Shown piece after piece: positions 10,701 through 19,628 of a stretch of DNA of 64,000 bases. Position 1 is the first letter of the stretch, and each line of letters opens with the position of its first letter. The stretch is from Ypsolopha sequella (lineage: Eukaryota > Arthropoda > Insecta > Lepidoptera > Ypsolophidae). The notes beneath the pieces were generated by a model that did no database searches, had not been told where the DNA came from, and worked only from the letters and a program-made list of their open reading frames with translations. The position numbers and the translations under genes were made by a program. The DNA is taken from assembly GCA_934047225.1 (NCBI GenBank), contig OW203990.1, forward strand, positions 23,663,045 through 23,727,044, read 5' to 3'.

Positions 10701-11283
10701 TGTATCTGAAGACTTTAAGAGCTTCCTTTCCAGTTGCGGTACAAAACACGTGACGTCTGCTCCATACCACCCAGCCACCAATGGGCAAGCCGAACGCTAC
10801 GTCCAAACAATAAAGAGATCACTACGCGCAATGGAAGGGGAGGGTGGCGACCTTACAGACAAGCTGTTTGTTTTGAAAACCAGACTCAGACGCACACCGA
10901 ATCAGAACGGCCAGACCCCCTATGAACTAATGTTTAGTCGAGACATTAGAACTAAAATGCACGTGATGTTCAGAACTTCAGCCTCTCCGATAGTATCCAG
11001 ATCCAACAACACCCCGCCTACCATCAGGACATACTCAGTAGGCGACCGAATCCAGGCTAGAGCCTACTCACACCCTAAACAGAAATGGGAGTTCGGGACG
11101 ATTGTGCGTCGGCTTGGCCGACTACATTATCAAGTGATGACAGACGGTGGCGCCACGTGGCGCAGACACCTGGAGCAACTGTTGCCGGCCCCAGGGGTGC
11201 AGTCACCAATCGCGGCGGAGGACTGTTGTATACTGGCCGCTCACCCAAGCTGTCACGCGGACGCGACATGCATGTGTCATTAG
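7723..11283 (+). CDS. Gag-Pol polyprotein of Ty3/gypsy-type LTR retrotransposon, internally deleted
   Basis: One open frame of 1186 residues. Gag-like, helix-rich part about 1-268. Reverse transcriptase about 345-530, with catalytic TLDICQAY (D449) and FFDD (511-512). RNase H starts at LTTDAS (D658). Integrase has the HHCC zinc motif (H870, H873, C903, C906) and a D934-D988-E1024 triad with the DD35E spacing. Around residue 268 Gag jumps directly into what looks like the end of a protease/linker: no CCHC zinc knuckle and no D-[ST]-G protease motif is present. This suggests an in-frame internal deletion, leaving a probably non-autonomous copy. The frame runs 60 bp into the right LTR. It is an element gene, not part of the host locus. 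Confidence 0.9.
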   Translation: MSTIDIKKLKKTHASLRGNLTKLENYVNSQETISYEEIQTRLETLQETLRKLREIQQSIELETPEDQLDHETETRYDFEEKFTTIKTKLLIFQNRNNQPISPIQTSSSQTSTCTHQERGPKMNFQPLQEKETFKNFCNRLTVFFLLNKIEDAKMKVYMLLSALPPELHERLYDLCSPDDPLNMNFKELTQLLDDYVDPKPSIWALQHKFITRVQGENETVATYASELKKLSVNCEFKCHNCHKPTLENFLSLQFIRGLRDSDVRTKIQVTYIKGTYKDQTFNGKLYIINQNVDPIFGRSWMKELNVELADIRVIKSSEQSTELDKLLEEYSSTVFRSDLGKIPDYHAHLFLNENAQPIFIKPRRIPYALKERVDKEIDRLCVEGVITKVDHSDWGTPIVPIVKPNGSIRLCADYKVTLNKNIRDEHYPIPIIEDIFAEMNGGQYFCTLDICQAYLNMVMDEESAMLQTLSTHKGTYKVNRLMFGVKVAPSLWQKFMDQLLLGLDGVKSFFDDIIIQGSSEEQLLTRLKQVLQKLKVNNLRVNKEKCNFFKRSINYLGHTIDKDGLHKNKDKTKAIMKTDRPTNTSELRTFLGMANYYNKFIPNLASIVSPLNELLKNEKDFIWTSNCENSFNNIKKEILSERVLIHFDPSKPLILTTDASPTGLGAVLSHKLHDGSERPIAFASRTLSASEKKYSQIDKEATAIYWGIKKFFHYCYGRKFTLITDHKPLTSIFHPHKTLPALSTMRLFHYAHFLSGFNYDVEYRASAKHSNADYLSRFPVEIVKESSIDQHCTFQLQQINVLEVRPEVIAAETRNDNELKTLLVALQAGHSLRQYGYSDNELTLQNNCILKGTRVVIPQSLRVRVLNELHAGHIGILKMKLLARSFIYWRNIDKDIEDKVRSCRACRLEQNEPSKAPLHHWEQPTGPWQRLHVDFAGPILGHQLLIIVDAFTKWVEVFPTKTTTSSWCIRKMKELFCIFGIPYTLVSDNGRQFVSEDFKSFLSSCGTKHVTSAPYHPATNGQAERYVQTIKRSLRAMEGEGGDLTDKLFVLKTRLRRTPNQNGQTPYELMFSRDIRTKMHVMFRTSASPIVSRSNNTPPTIRTYSVGDRIQARAYSHPKQKWEFGTIVRRLGRLHYQVMTDGGATWRRHLEQLLPAPGVQSPIAAEDCCILAAHPSCHADATCMCH

Positions 11284-11344
11284 ATTTTAGATCATCCATT
11301 AAAGAATAAAATATCAACTTATGATTTTAAATACATACATAATA
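11224..11344 (+). mobile_element. Right LTR of Ty3/gypsy-type element
   Basis: Identical to the left LTR and followed by the TACAT target-site duplicate. LTR identity indicates a very recent insertion. The stop codon of the pol frame lies inside this LTR. Confidence 0.92.
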
Positions 11345-12184
11345 TACATGAAGACAATTTGCAATGTCTTCGGGTTTTATTTTTCATATATTTAATAATT
11401 ATCCATGATAATTATCAACAACATGGGACATTTTTAATTAATTCGGGGGAGAGTAAGAGGATTGGCATATGCTCCCCTTAAAGCGATTTCTCCCATACAA
11501 CCTTTGGGTGGAAAGAGGTCAAGACATTGTGAAGGCCGTGTATATAAAAAAATAAAAATGTTTTATAATAAGTAATTTAATAATACAGTAATACTTTAAT
11601 ACGATGAAATGTATAATAAACTAATATATTTATTGTATCAACAAATATAATTATAAATACAAAGATAGTGTAGAGAACCGAAAATAATAATATTAATAAT
11701 AGCAGAGGTAGATAGATTATAGAAAATATTACAAAGAAAGAAAATTATCCTTTTCATCACACCCATTCGAAAAACGACAATAATTGTCACCCGCTATCTT
11801 CTAAAGCCAATTATTGGCTTTAGGAGATAGCGGGTGTCAAAGTTAATTTTATTCCCATGGGAGTTTGCGGTTTCTCTCTTCTGATTGGTCCGCGTTTGTG
11901 CTTCTGAAAGATTTGCGTCATTTAACCAAAGATATCGAATGACTAATTTATGAAGAAGTTACTGGCTGGTTAGGCTTTGGCGGCAATGCAAACTGAAAAA
12001 ACTGAACTATATGTGTATTCTTCTTTCTTTTTTCTCAGAAACTTTCACGTTAGTCTTCGCTAATTTATTGCAAATAATAATTAAAAACTAGTTCGAGTAG
12101 TGTTAGTGATATACTAACTTGTGAAAACATAATAAAATAATAAATTATTACCACAAAATATTTACCACAAAATATCAGGTACTC
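11345..12184. other. AT-rich sequence with a strong hairpin
   Basis: No exon was seen. A near-perfect inverted repeat lies at 11,785-11,838: arms of 26 nt around CCCGCTATCT...AGCCAA with a 3-nt loop TTA and two mismatches. A short stretch near 11,443 (ATTCGGGGGAGAGTAAG) matches part of the repeat at 62,710. Confidence 0.55.
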
Positions 12185-12400
12185 ATAGCTTTTTCTTTTT
12201 CTCATAGGTGATGATGAAAAATAGTATGTATTACTTGGGGCCAAGATATTTTGATCTCGGGCGGTGTATGTTGAATTCCTCGCTACGCCCAAGGTTCTAC
12301 TTTTTCAGGATTCTACTCGCTTCGCTCTGAATTCAAAATAAGGCCCTCGATGTACAAAATATAACTTGGGCTCCTTGTAACACAAATAACTATTTTTAAT
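12185..12400. repeat. Interspersed repeat with 'CGCTACGC' segments
   Basis: Shares with 32,030-32,245 an arrangement of CTCGCTACGC-type segments and the downstream CACAAATAACTATTTTT. Probably a shared non-autonomous element. Confidence 0.45.
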
Positions 12401-12495
12401 CTTTTGAAAACAGGTAATCAAGAAATCTCCACTGCGTGAGTTTTTCAACGAAATTTTTAGAAAAAACTCAGTGGATATTGCTTATATGTCAACAG

Positions 12496-12669
12496 GTACT
12501 GACATACGACGTCAACACTTCCACTTGCATCGCGATAGGGATGTCAAAAATCGCTGGACTTGCGCACAGAAGTACCAGCAGGACACAGACCACGTTCTCT
12601 GTGCATCAGGGTTATCGCGCCGCCTGTCAACTTGACGAAAATAAGCGAAGTCATCACTTGTTTGTATAA
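12496..12669 (+). pseudogene. Decayed FLYWCH exon (frameshifted)
   Basis: After an acceptor-like TATGTCAACAG (12,495), phase 1 gives HFHLHRDRDVKNRWTCAQKY, the W-x-C half of a finger, then runs to a stop. In another frame the second half follows: GYRAACQLDENK then SHHL, where the zinc cysteine position is Y. The two halves are in order and correctly spaced, which points to a frameshifted FLYWCH exon. It is isolated between the two large retroelements. Confidence 0.5.
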
Positions 12670-12781
12670 TTGTAACATACATAATTGTAAAATACTTTTT
12701 GCTAAAAATTAACTGTTATTCCCCGAGAAAATTATTTAAGTTAATTTTGTTCCTATGTAAAGTCATTTATTTATTATTTTA

Positions 12782-12945
12782 CTAGCGACCCGCCCCGGCT
12801 TTGCACGGGCATTTATTATACATATAAACCTTCCTCTTGAATAACACTATCTATTAAAAAAAAACGCATCAAAATCCGTTGCGTAGTTTTAAAGATCTAA
12901 GCATACATAAGGACAGACAGCGGGAAGCGACTTTGTTTTATATTA
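12782..12945 (-). mobile_element. Helitron-like/SINE-like lepidopteran element fragment
   Basis: Begins CTAGCGACCCGCCCCGGC and ends near GCGGGAAGCGACTTTGT. The same element lies in opposite orientation at 41,440-41,700 with the terminal GGGGCGGGTCGCTAGT. A short stem upstream of a CTAG end fits a Helitron 3' terminus, but the class is not certain. Confidence 0.6.
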
Positions 12946-13296
12946 TTATTATTATTATTATTAAAAATTCTTTATTGCACAAATAAAAACATGTACATAG
13001 GCGAGCTTAATGCTAATTAGCATTTTCTTCCAGCTAACCTTTGGCGATGTAGAACTTGTCAAGGGTATTGCTTCGGTGAGGAAACAGTATTATGACTAGG
13101 CATATTATTATGATACAATTAATTTTAACTAAAATAATTATATATATATAGGTAAAATACATAAATAGGTAACTTATAATTTATAATCAAATACATATAC
13201 TACATCTATATAATACATACACTGATACATATAAATATATAAACACAAATAGTATTTACGAGAGGTTAAACAAAGATTATAACCTTAAACACGTAT

Positions 13297-16200
13297 TTAG
13301 AGTAGACCCATTTCTTTATTTTGTAGATCAAGGTAATGTTGATATACCTTGTTTTTAAAAGTAGTCACTGATGTAGCCTCGCGTATATGAAGTGGAAGAT
13401 TATTCCAAAGGCGAATTGCTGACACAGTAAAGGAATTCGAATACATTTGAGTAGAATGTTCTGGAGTACGGAGAAGCAGAGCTTTACTTGGACGTAGAAG
13501 ACGTCCAAGGGAACCAAAGGGGATAAAACGTTCTTTGAGATAGGGAGGAGAACATGAGTTGTGCAAAATACTATAAAGAAAAGCAAGGATGTGGGCATTT
13601 CTACGAAACTTAATATTAAGCCAACCCAATTCAGAGCGAGATTGTGAGATATGATCGTACTTTCGAAGACCAAAGATATAGCGAATACAAAGATTAAGAA
13701 GACGGTCCAGTTTGTTTAATAATTCTACAATTAAATCGGGAAAGCAGACATCAGCATAGTCTAGAATGGGAAGCAACAGAGAATTAACCAACGTAACCTT
13801 AGCGGAGTATGGTAAGAACTTTTGCAGACGCTTTAAAGAATGCATAGATGCAAATATCTTTTTACTTACTTCAGCAACATGGCGATCCCAGCTCATATTG
13901 TTCTGAATGTGAAGCCCCAAGTTTTTTACCTCAGTGCAGTAAGTTAGTGAGATTCCATGAAACTTTACTTGAGGCAGAGTGCTAATGTCAAGCTTATCCA
14001 CTAGCGCTCTGCTGCCCAAGATCATGACCTGCGTTTTTGCTGGATTTACAAGAAGCCCGAATTGTTCTGACCATAGACAAATGGAATCAAGATCTGATGA
14101 CATCTTTTGTATGGTCACAGGTAACAGATCTTGTTTACATGATAGATATAATTGTAGATCATCTGCGTAAAGATGGAAAGAGCTAAAGTTAATAACGGTA
14201 GTAAGGGTGTTGATAAATATAGAGAACAGGAGAGGGGACAGTACGCCACCTTGTGGAACTCCAGCTGTTATGTCACACCAATCAGAAAAAGTGTCGTTAA
14301 GACGTATACGTTGTTTGCGCCCAATGAGGTATGAATAGAACCAAGTTATGGTAGAATCAGATAAGTTTAGAGACCGGAGGATAGTGATGAGTATGTCATA
14401 ATCAACACAGTTAAAAGCATTGCTAAAATCGAGGAGGGTCAAGAGAGTGAGTTGTTGTTCATCCATAGCTTTACGAAAATCGTCAGTAAGTTTAATGAGA
14501 GCAGAGCAAGTGCTGTGGCCAGGACGAAATCCTGATTGAAGTGGGTTAAGGAGATGGTTAGCATGAAGAAAGTTAAGGAGCTGACGATTTACTACACGTT
14601 CAAGCACCTTGGACAGGAAAGGAAGAATCGATATGGGGCGGTAGTGCTTGAATTCAGATGGATCAATAATTTTTGGCACAGGGACCATGTATGCCATTTT
14701 CCAAAGAGAAGGGAATGTATTTGAAGAAAGAGAAAAATTTATAATATGGCTAAGAGAAGGAAGAATAATTTTGAGAATGGGTAAGAGAAGATCACGGCCC
14801 AATGTATCATGACCAATGGCTTTACTGGGGATGGAGAGAATGATCTTTTCAATTGCAAAGTCAGAAACAGGTTCAAATGAGAATTTTTGGGACGTGACAG
14901 GAGGGGCTGCAAGAAGGCGCTGGATTGTTAAATTTTTTAAAGAATGGTCAATAATATGAGGCGGTGAAGAAAAATGGTGGTTAAGACCATTTAAGTCAAG
15001 TGAAGGGTTTAGTTCCTGGTGACATTTACCAAGCCCCAATTTACGCAAAAATCGCCAAAGATTATTTGGGGAACAATTTTCTATAGAAGAATGGATGTGT
15101 TGGCGTTTTGCATTCCTGATCATTTGATTGCATTTGTTTCGCGCTGCCTTGAACCTATCCCAGTTTTCACCAGAGGCAACTTTTTTATGCTTGCATCGAA
15201 GACTATCTCTGTACGCCATGGCTTTACGGATCGCATCCGTGAGCCAAGGAGCTGGAGCATGTTTCATTCGGACAGGGTGAATAGGAGCATGGATGTCATA
15301 TAAGTCAATGACAAGCTCATTAAAAATGGCAACCTTTTCATCGACGGTGGTAAGGTGCTCCAACTGTGACCAATTTATTCTTTGCGCATCAACAATGAGC
15401 TTGTCTCTGTTCATACCCGCGAAGTTACGCTGGAAGAGGACTTTGGGCTTAACTTTTGGGATTTTCAATTTATAGGACACGTAAATAAGATCATGGTGGG
15501 AGAAACCCGAAGCTGTAAACTGCCCATGACAGGAAACACGATCCGGTTTGGGTGTCAAGATAACATCCAGAAGAGTATGGGAGTCACCAACATGATGCGT
15601 AGCATTAAGTTTCAAGATAGAGAGGTTAGTCGAAATTGACAAAGACAACAATTTGCGGGTACGGTAATAAAATTGTGAATCGGATTCACAGAGTAAATCC
15701 GTATTCAGATCACCCATGACGATGGCATGTTCATAATTAGGTAGGTGGTTAACGAGCAAGCCCTCTAGCGTATCAAAGTAATCCACTCTAGGAGGAGGAT
15801 ATACTACACAAAGAAGAAATTTTACTGTTTGAAAGTCGAGTTCAATAAAAAGATGTTCCATGGAAGCAGTATATTCAGAAGGGGACTTAGAGATAATATT
15901 ATACTTGATGTCAGAGCGCAGATAGATTGCCACACCTCCACAACCCGCACCTGTTCGGTCATTCCTGATAAGGACATAGCCTGGAATGGAGACTGAAGTA
16001 GATGGAATGTTAGGTTTTAAGTATGATTCTGAAACTAATACTGCATGAATATTATTGAAGTTACTTGAGAAGGTGGCAAGTAATTCAGAGTGATGGGCAG
16101 GAATGCTCTGTGCATTGAGGTGACAGAAGTTCAAACATTTTTTATGAGGAGCGAAGGTTGTATGAAGCATATCACTAAGATGAATGGGTGCTACTGTGTC

Positions 16201-16314
16201 ATCAAGTGCATCAGAAAATAGGTCGTCATCAGAGTCAAGTGATTGAAATAAATCTGAGTTGTGTGAAAGATTCATTAAAAAGAATACAATACTATAAAAT
16301 AAAAATAAATACAA
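13297..16314 (-). CDS. LINE ORF2: AP endonuclease plus reverse transcriptase
   Basis: 1005 residues; the natural start may be Met14. An apurinic-type endonuclease domain spans about 60-280: HLNAQS, a glutamate in VSESYL, GDLN at 201-204, and SHHD near 272-275. The reverse transcriptase spans about 535-800: LLDFSNAF with D629, GVPQGGVLSP, and YADD at 716-719. Both catalytic centres are intact. The protein would nick target DNA and copy its own RNA. The superfamily is CR1/Jockey-like by motif style. Confidence 0.9.
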   Translation of the reverse strand: MYLFLFYSIVFFLMNLSHNSDLFQSLDSDDDLFSDALDDTVAPIHLSDMLHTTFAPHKKCLNFCHLNAQSIPAHHSELLATFSSNFNNIHAVLVSESYLKPNIPSTSVSIPGYVLIRNDRTGAGCGGVAIYLRSDIKYNIISKSPSEYTASMEHLFIELDFQTVKFLLCVVYPPPRVDYFDTLEGLLVNHLPNYEHAIVMGDLNTDLLCESDSQFYYRTRKLLSLSISTNLSILKLNATHHVGDSHTLLDVILTPKPDRVSCHGQFTASGFSHHDLIYVSYKLKIPKVKPKVLFQRNFAGMNRDKLIVDAQRINWSQLEHLTTVDEKVAIFNELVIDLYDIHAPIHPVRMKHAPAPWLTDAIRKAMAYRDSLRCKHKKVASGENWDRFKAARNKCNQMIRNAKRQHIHSSIENCSPNNLWRFLRKLGLGKCHQELNPSLDLNGLNHHFSSPPHIIDHSLKNLTIQRLLAAPPVTSQKFSFEPVSDFAIEKIILSIPSKAIGHDTLGRDLLLPILKIILPSLSHIINFSLSSNTFPSLWKMAYMVPVPKIIDPSEFKHYRPISILPFLSKVLERVVNRQLLNFLHANHLLNPLQSGFRPGHSTCSALIKLTDDFRKAMDEQQLTLLTLLDFSNAFNCVDYDILITILRSLNLSDSTITWFYSYLIGRKQRIRLNDTFSDWCDITAGVPQGGVLSPLLFSIFINTLTTVINFSSFHLYADDLQLYLSCKQDLLPVTIQKMSSDLDSICLWSEQFGLLVNPAKTQVMILGSRALVDKLDISTLPQVKFHGISLTYCTEVKNLGLHIQNNMSWDRHVAEVSKKIFASMHSLKRLQKFLPYSAKVTLVNSLLLPILDYADVCFPDLIVELLNKLDRLLNLCIRYIFGLRKYDHISQSRSELGWLNIKFRRNAHILAFLYSILHNSCSPPYLKERFIPFGSLGRLLRPSKALLLRTPEHSTQMYSNSFTVSAIRLWNNLPLHIREATSVTTFKNKVYQHYLDLQNKEMGLL

Positions 16315-17037
16315 AATATTATATATAAATAAAATAAAATAAAATCTTTAAATTATAAAATTAACTACTTGAGTTCAGGCCTGTAAGAACCACATCACCG
16401 CCAGCTCACTAAAAGTAGAAAGTTGCACAAGAGTATAAACAAAGATTGGAGAAGTAACATAACAGTAACATAAGCAACTTTACATAAATTTTGGGTAGGT
16501 ACATATAACTACAAACAACCGTTAAATAAAGTCACAAAATAATAATACAAATTGCTAACGAGACGGTCGAGGTCAAGCCACACAACTTTATACTTAATTG
16601 TGGTATGAGATACGTATTAATGTTGCGGCCTTTGACAGTACGCCCTTGAAACTTTACAAAATTCACTGTACACATTGTTCATGCAAATACTAAACGCAGA
16701 AAACGATCCTTGCACCCATCACACTTTAAACTTAAAGCGCTGCAAGCTACAAGTTTTGACTGATAGTTCGTAGACCAATCACAGCTGTCTCGAGCGCTTC
16801 AGCGCATGCAATTAATGACAGATGAAATGAATTTTATGTGCGGTCAGTTGAGAAAATGTACTGAAAATTTCAGTGAAAATTTGAAACTGAAAAATTATGA
16901 AGAAAGGAAAGTATTATGAAGAAAGTATGTGCTAAGATGGTGCTGTACATTAAAAGTAAGTTACATTCTGATACATAGTTGCTTGAACAAGTTGCTCATG
17001 ATTACAAAAACATCATCAAGTTATAGAATTACTAAGC

Positions 17038-17796
17038 TCATTTCCTCATTGTTCTTGCAGATCTTTCCTTCTTGGACTTGGCCTGCTCTGGATTAGGAGG
17101 GTTTGTCACAGAGATGTCTAACAGGTGCTTCATCGAGCTGAGTCGGAGCTTTTCACCGTCCACAAGTTTCAAGTAGATGTTTCCGTCCTGAGACCAACAT
17201 CTTTGAACACCATAAAGGAGACGTGCTTCATTGAAAATTTGCCTCCGGTGACCCGTCAGAAATTCAGCAATTGAGATGTCACTACCCTTCAGTTTCGTCT
17301 TGCTAGCCCACACAGATGATCGAGCGGCAAAGTTGGAAAACTTCACAAGTATTGGGCGCGGACGACTCTCATCATGAGAAGGCCTCCCAAGACGATAGCA
17401 ACCCTTGAAAGCAGTCTGTGAGAAGTCTGTTACCTTAAGCTGATCCACAATGATTTGAGAAATCACAAGTTGCACATCCTCAGCTGAAGATTCCTTGATG
17501 CCTCGGAACAGTAAGAACTTGCGTCTACCCCGATTATCTATCTCATCTACCACTTGACTGAGGGATGAAATTTGTTCACGAAGGAGATTTACAGCTTCCT
17601 TCATCCATTCTCTGAAGAGATGGAATTCACTCGCAAGTTGGTCCATGCTAGGTGGTGAGCTCGTAACAGATGGGATGCGTGCTTCAAAGGCTGCCATACT
17701 CTCCAGAAACTTCTTCTCCATGTTGTTGATCGCCATTTGAGGATCAAAAGCAGTATCAGCAGCAACTTTGGAGCCTTTTCCCTTAGGTGGTGCCAT
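17038..17796 (-). CDS. LINE ORF1: RNA-binding protein
   Basis: 252 residues. A lysine-rich start is followed by a helical stretch about 20-95 that could form a coiled coil. Next comes an RRM-like block (FLLFRGIKES, then CYRLGRP, then RPILVKF), as in L1-type ORF1 proteins. A basic C-terminus follows. It lies 723 bp upstream of ORF2 on the same strand and would bind the element RNA. Confidence 0.75.
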   Translation of the reverse strand: MAPPKGKGSKVAADTAFDPQMAINNMEKKFLESMAAFEARIPSVTSSPPSMDQLASEFHLFREWMKEAVNLLREQISSLSQVVDEIDNRGRRKFLLFRGIKESSAEDVQLVISQIIVDQLKVTDFSQTAFKGCYRLGRPSHDESRPRPILVKFSNFAARSSVWASKTKLKGSDISIAEFLTGHRRQIFNEARLLYGVQRCWSQDGNIYLKLVDGEKLRLSSMKHLLDISVTNPPNPEQAKSKKERSARTMRK

Positions 17797-18089
17797 TGTG
17801 TGGATACTCAGCTGTGCAGTGTGTTGTGAGGTTATGTTGACAAAGTGAGGTGATGTTGTTTACTAGGTCTATTGCATAGCAAAAGACAGTTTCACCACTT
17901 CTTTAAGCAGCAGTGCGGTTTTATTTGCCTCAATGTAAGTTATTACATTTATTTTAATTTAAATAGAAGGACCACAGAATTTCGCGACTATTTATTTTGT
18001 AGCTACCCGCCGAAAAAAAGTCATAAAATATTATGTAGTGATTATGTACAAATAATTGAATAAATCTCTTATTTTATAATTTAATTCAG

Positions 18090-18295
18090 AGGCAGTGTTC
18101 ACATCGTCGAAGCGAGGAGCTCCCATGATAACAATGGGCCAGTATCGGTACTACAAGAGCAACCGCAGCAAACAATATAACAAGCCTATATCTAAATGGT
18201 ACTGCAGCAGGAAGAATTTTGGATGTCGCGCGTCCCTCTCTGTTTGTGACACTGAGTGTAGTATAGTTTTTAATAATTATGTCCATAATCACTGA
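18090..18295 (+). CDS. mod(mdg4): FLYWCH terminal exon 6
   Basis: 67 codons, phase 1, acceptor TTTAATTCAG ending at 18,089. The finger: SSKRGAPMITMGQYRYYK, then KWYCSRKNFGCRASL, a longer loop than usual (CDTECSIVFNNYV), then HNH and TGA. It is a singleton without a close relative here. The following 130 bp (to about 18,470) is unusually GC-rich for this intron and ends in an in-frame NRNFH stop, but does not make a convincing second finger. Confidence 0.86.
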
Positions 18296-19380
18296 GATAA
18301 CGAACAGGTCACAGACAACCTGGTTGTCCGTGGAACAGGTCTAACAAGGGGCGCAGGTTCAAAAAGACAGTCCGGTGGACAAGTGAAGCTGATGCTGAAT
18401 GGCGTCTATCACTGCTCTATCCACGGCACTATTGTGAGCGTTGTTAATCGAAATTTTCATTGAAACTATTGATGGGTTCAACAATCCAGGGAAGATAACC
18501 GTGAAAATTTTCTAGAATCCAAAAAGCTTGATTTAAACAAGAAAGCTGGTCGTAATACGATCAAATAATGAACGTATGTATTAGCATGAGTTGATGCTTG
18601 TGATAATTGGCATTTAATTAAATTAACTACACATAATGTTTAATAAAACAAGGATATGTACAAATGAATAAACGTATTACAACTGATGTAATATCATTTT
18701 GTCGGCTCTTTCAGAGGTTTTTATGTTCATCGTTCTACTCTTACATAGCAATATATGTTTAAAATCAACGTTCCGTAGATGTTTGATTTAGGTAGTACGT
18801 AAGGTCGCATCAAAGAAACCGTTTTCTATTTTTTCATGAAATTTTGTGATGTGTAAAAAAAATATTCAAAAATATATATATAAAGTATTACAGAGTGTAG
18901 ATTTGGTCCACAACTTGCGTCACATGAATATAGGTACAACAGGATAAAAAAATAACACTTATTGAAGAAGGAGTTATGCCCTAAAATTATCTTGATAAAT
19001 GGTAACAGTGGCGTGGAGTGCTAGTAATTACCTAGTCGGATACTCCTGGCTACGCTGTGCTGAGGCAATTTCGTCATGTTTGTCGTACACTAGATGTTTT
19101 TTGTCGCCCCAAAATATAGTAAATAAATTTTCAAAAAAATATATATATATATTTGTCATCAGTATCGTGAATATAACCTAACCTGTGACGGAAGTTGCTG
19201 ACGAAATCAACACCATGTAATATCACGAATTTTTTTGCGTGTTGCTGACGAGATATTGATTTAGTTCCATAGTAGATTATAACTGCCTTTCGTTGAATTA
19301 TTTGCGTAAGTTTAGAATTTATTGAGAGACTAACGTTTCTTTGGACAAGGATTATTCTAAAGAACATGTTAATTTCGCAG
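18296..19380. other. Intronic AT-rich sequence
   Basis: Apart from the odd 130-bp stretch after exon 6, nothing convincing was found. Short TATATATA runs occur near 18,875 and 19,140. Confidence 0.5.
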
Positions 19381-19628
19381 ATATTGAAATACAGTACGTG
19401 AAATCAATGAAGAGGGAAGACACTCATTTAGCTCTGATTGGTGGCTACACATTGTACCCGATATTGCACAAGTACACTGTGAGCTATCGGTGCACTAACA
19501 GCAAAATCTGCAAAGCTCAAATAATTCTCACTAAAGAAGGGCAAGTAGTCAAAGCCTCTCTCGATCACAATCATGCGCCCCCGAAATATGTTATAAGAAA
19601 TGGATATTACTTTAAAACGCGAATGTAA
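19381..19628 (+). CDS. mod(mdg4): FLYWCH terminal exon 7 (tailed subclass)
   Basis: 81 codons, phase 1, acceptor TTAATTTCGCAG ending at 19,380. The finger differs from the rest: HLALIGGYTLYP, then YRCTNSKICKAQI (W replaced by Y before the first C), then LDHNH. It does not stop at HNH but continues PPKYVIRNGYYFKTRM. The same tail style occurs in exons 22, 26 and 31. Exon 26 at 50,084 is its clear paralog, of equal length. Confidence 0.88.

Larger units (their letters stand above)
12941..17870 (-). mobile_element. Apparently full-length two-ORF non-LTR retrotransposon (CR1/Jockey-like)
   Basis: The element runs on the minus strand. Its ORF1 is at 17,038-17,796, ORF2 at 13,297-16,314, and its 3' end is a (TAA)n tail seen as TTATTATTATT at 12,941-12,962. 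Both frames are open, so it may be recently active. The tail abuts the Helitron-like fragment, which appears to be the insertion target. The 5' boundary is a guess. The spacer between ORFs is about 720 bp, unusually long. Confidence 0.8.

Noticed and set aside
18296..18460. GC-richer stretch after exon 6 with a frame ending VSVVNRNFH-stop
   Set aside because: The ending faintly recalls N-x-HNH, but no lead, no W-x-C and no C-x-A are present in any one frame or simple frameshift.
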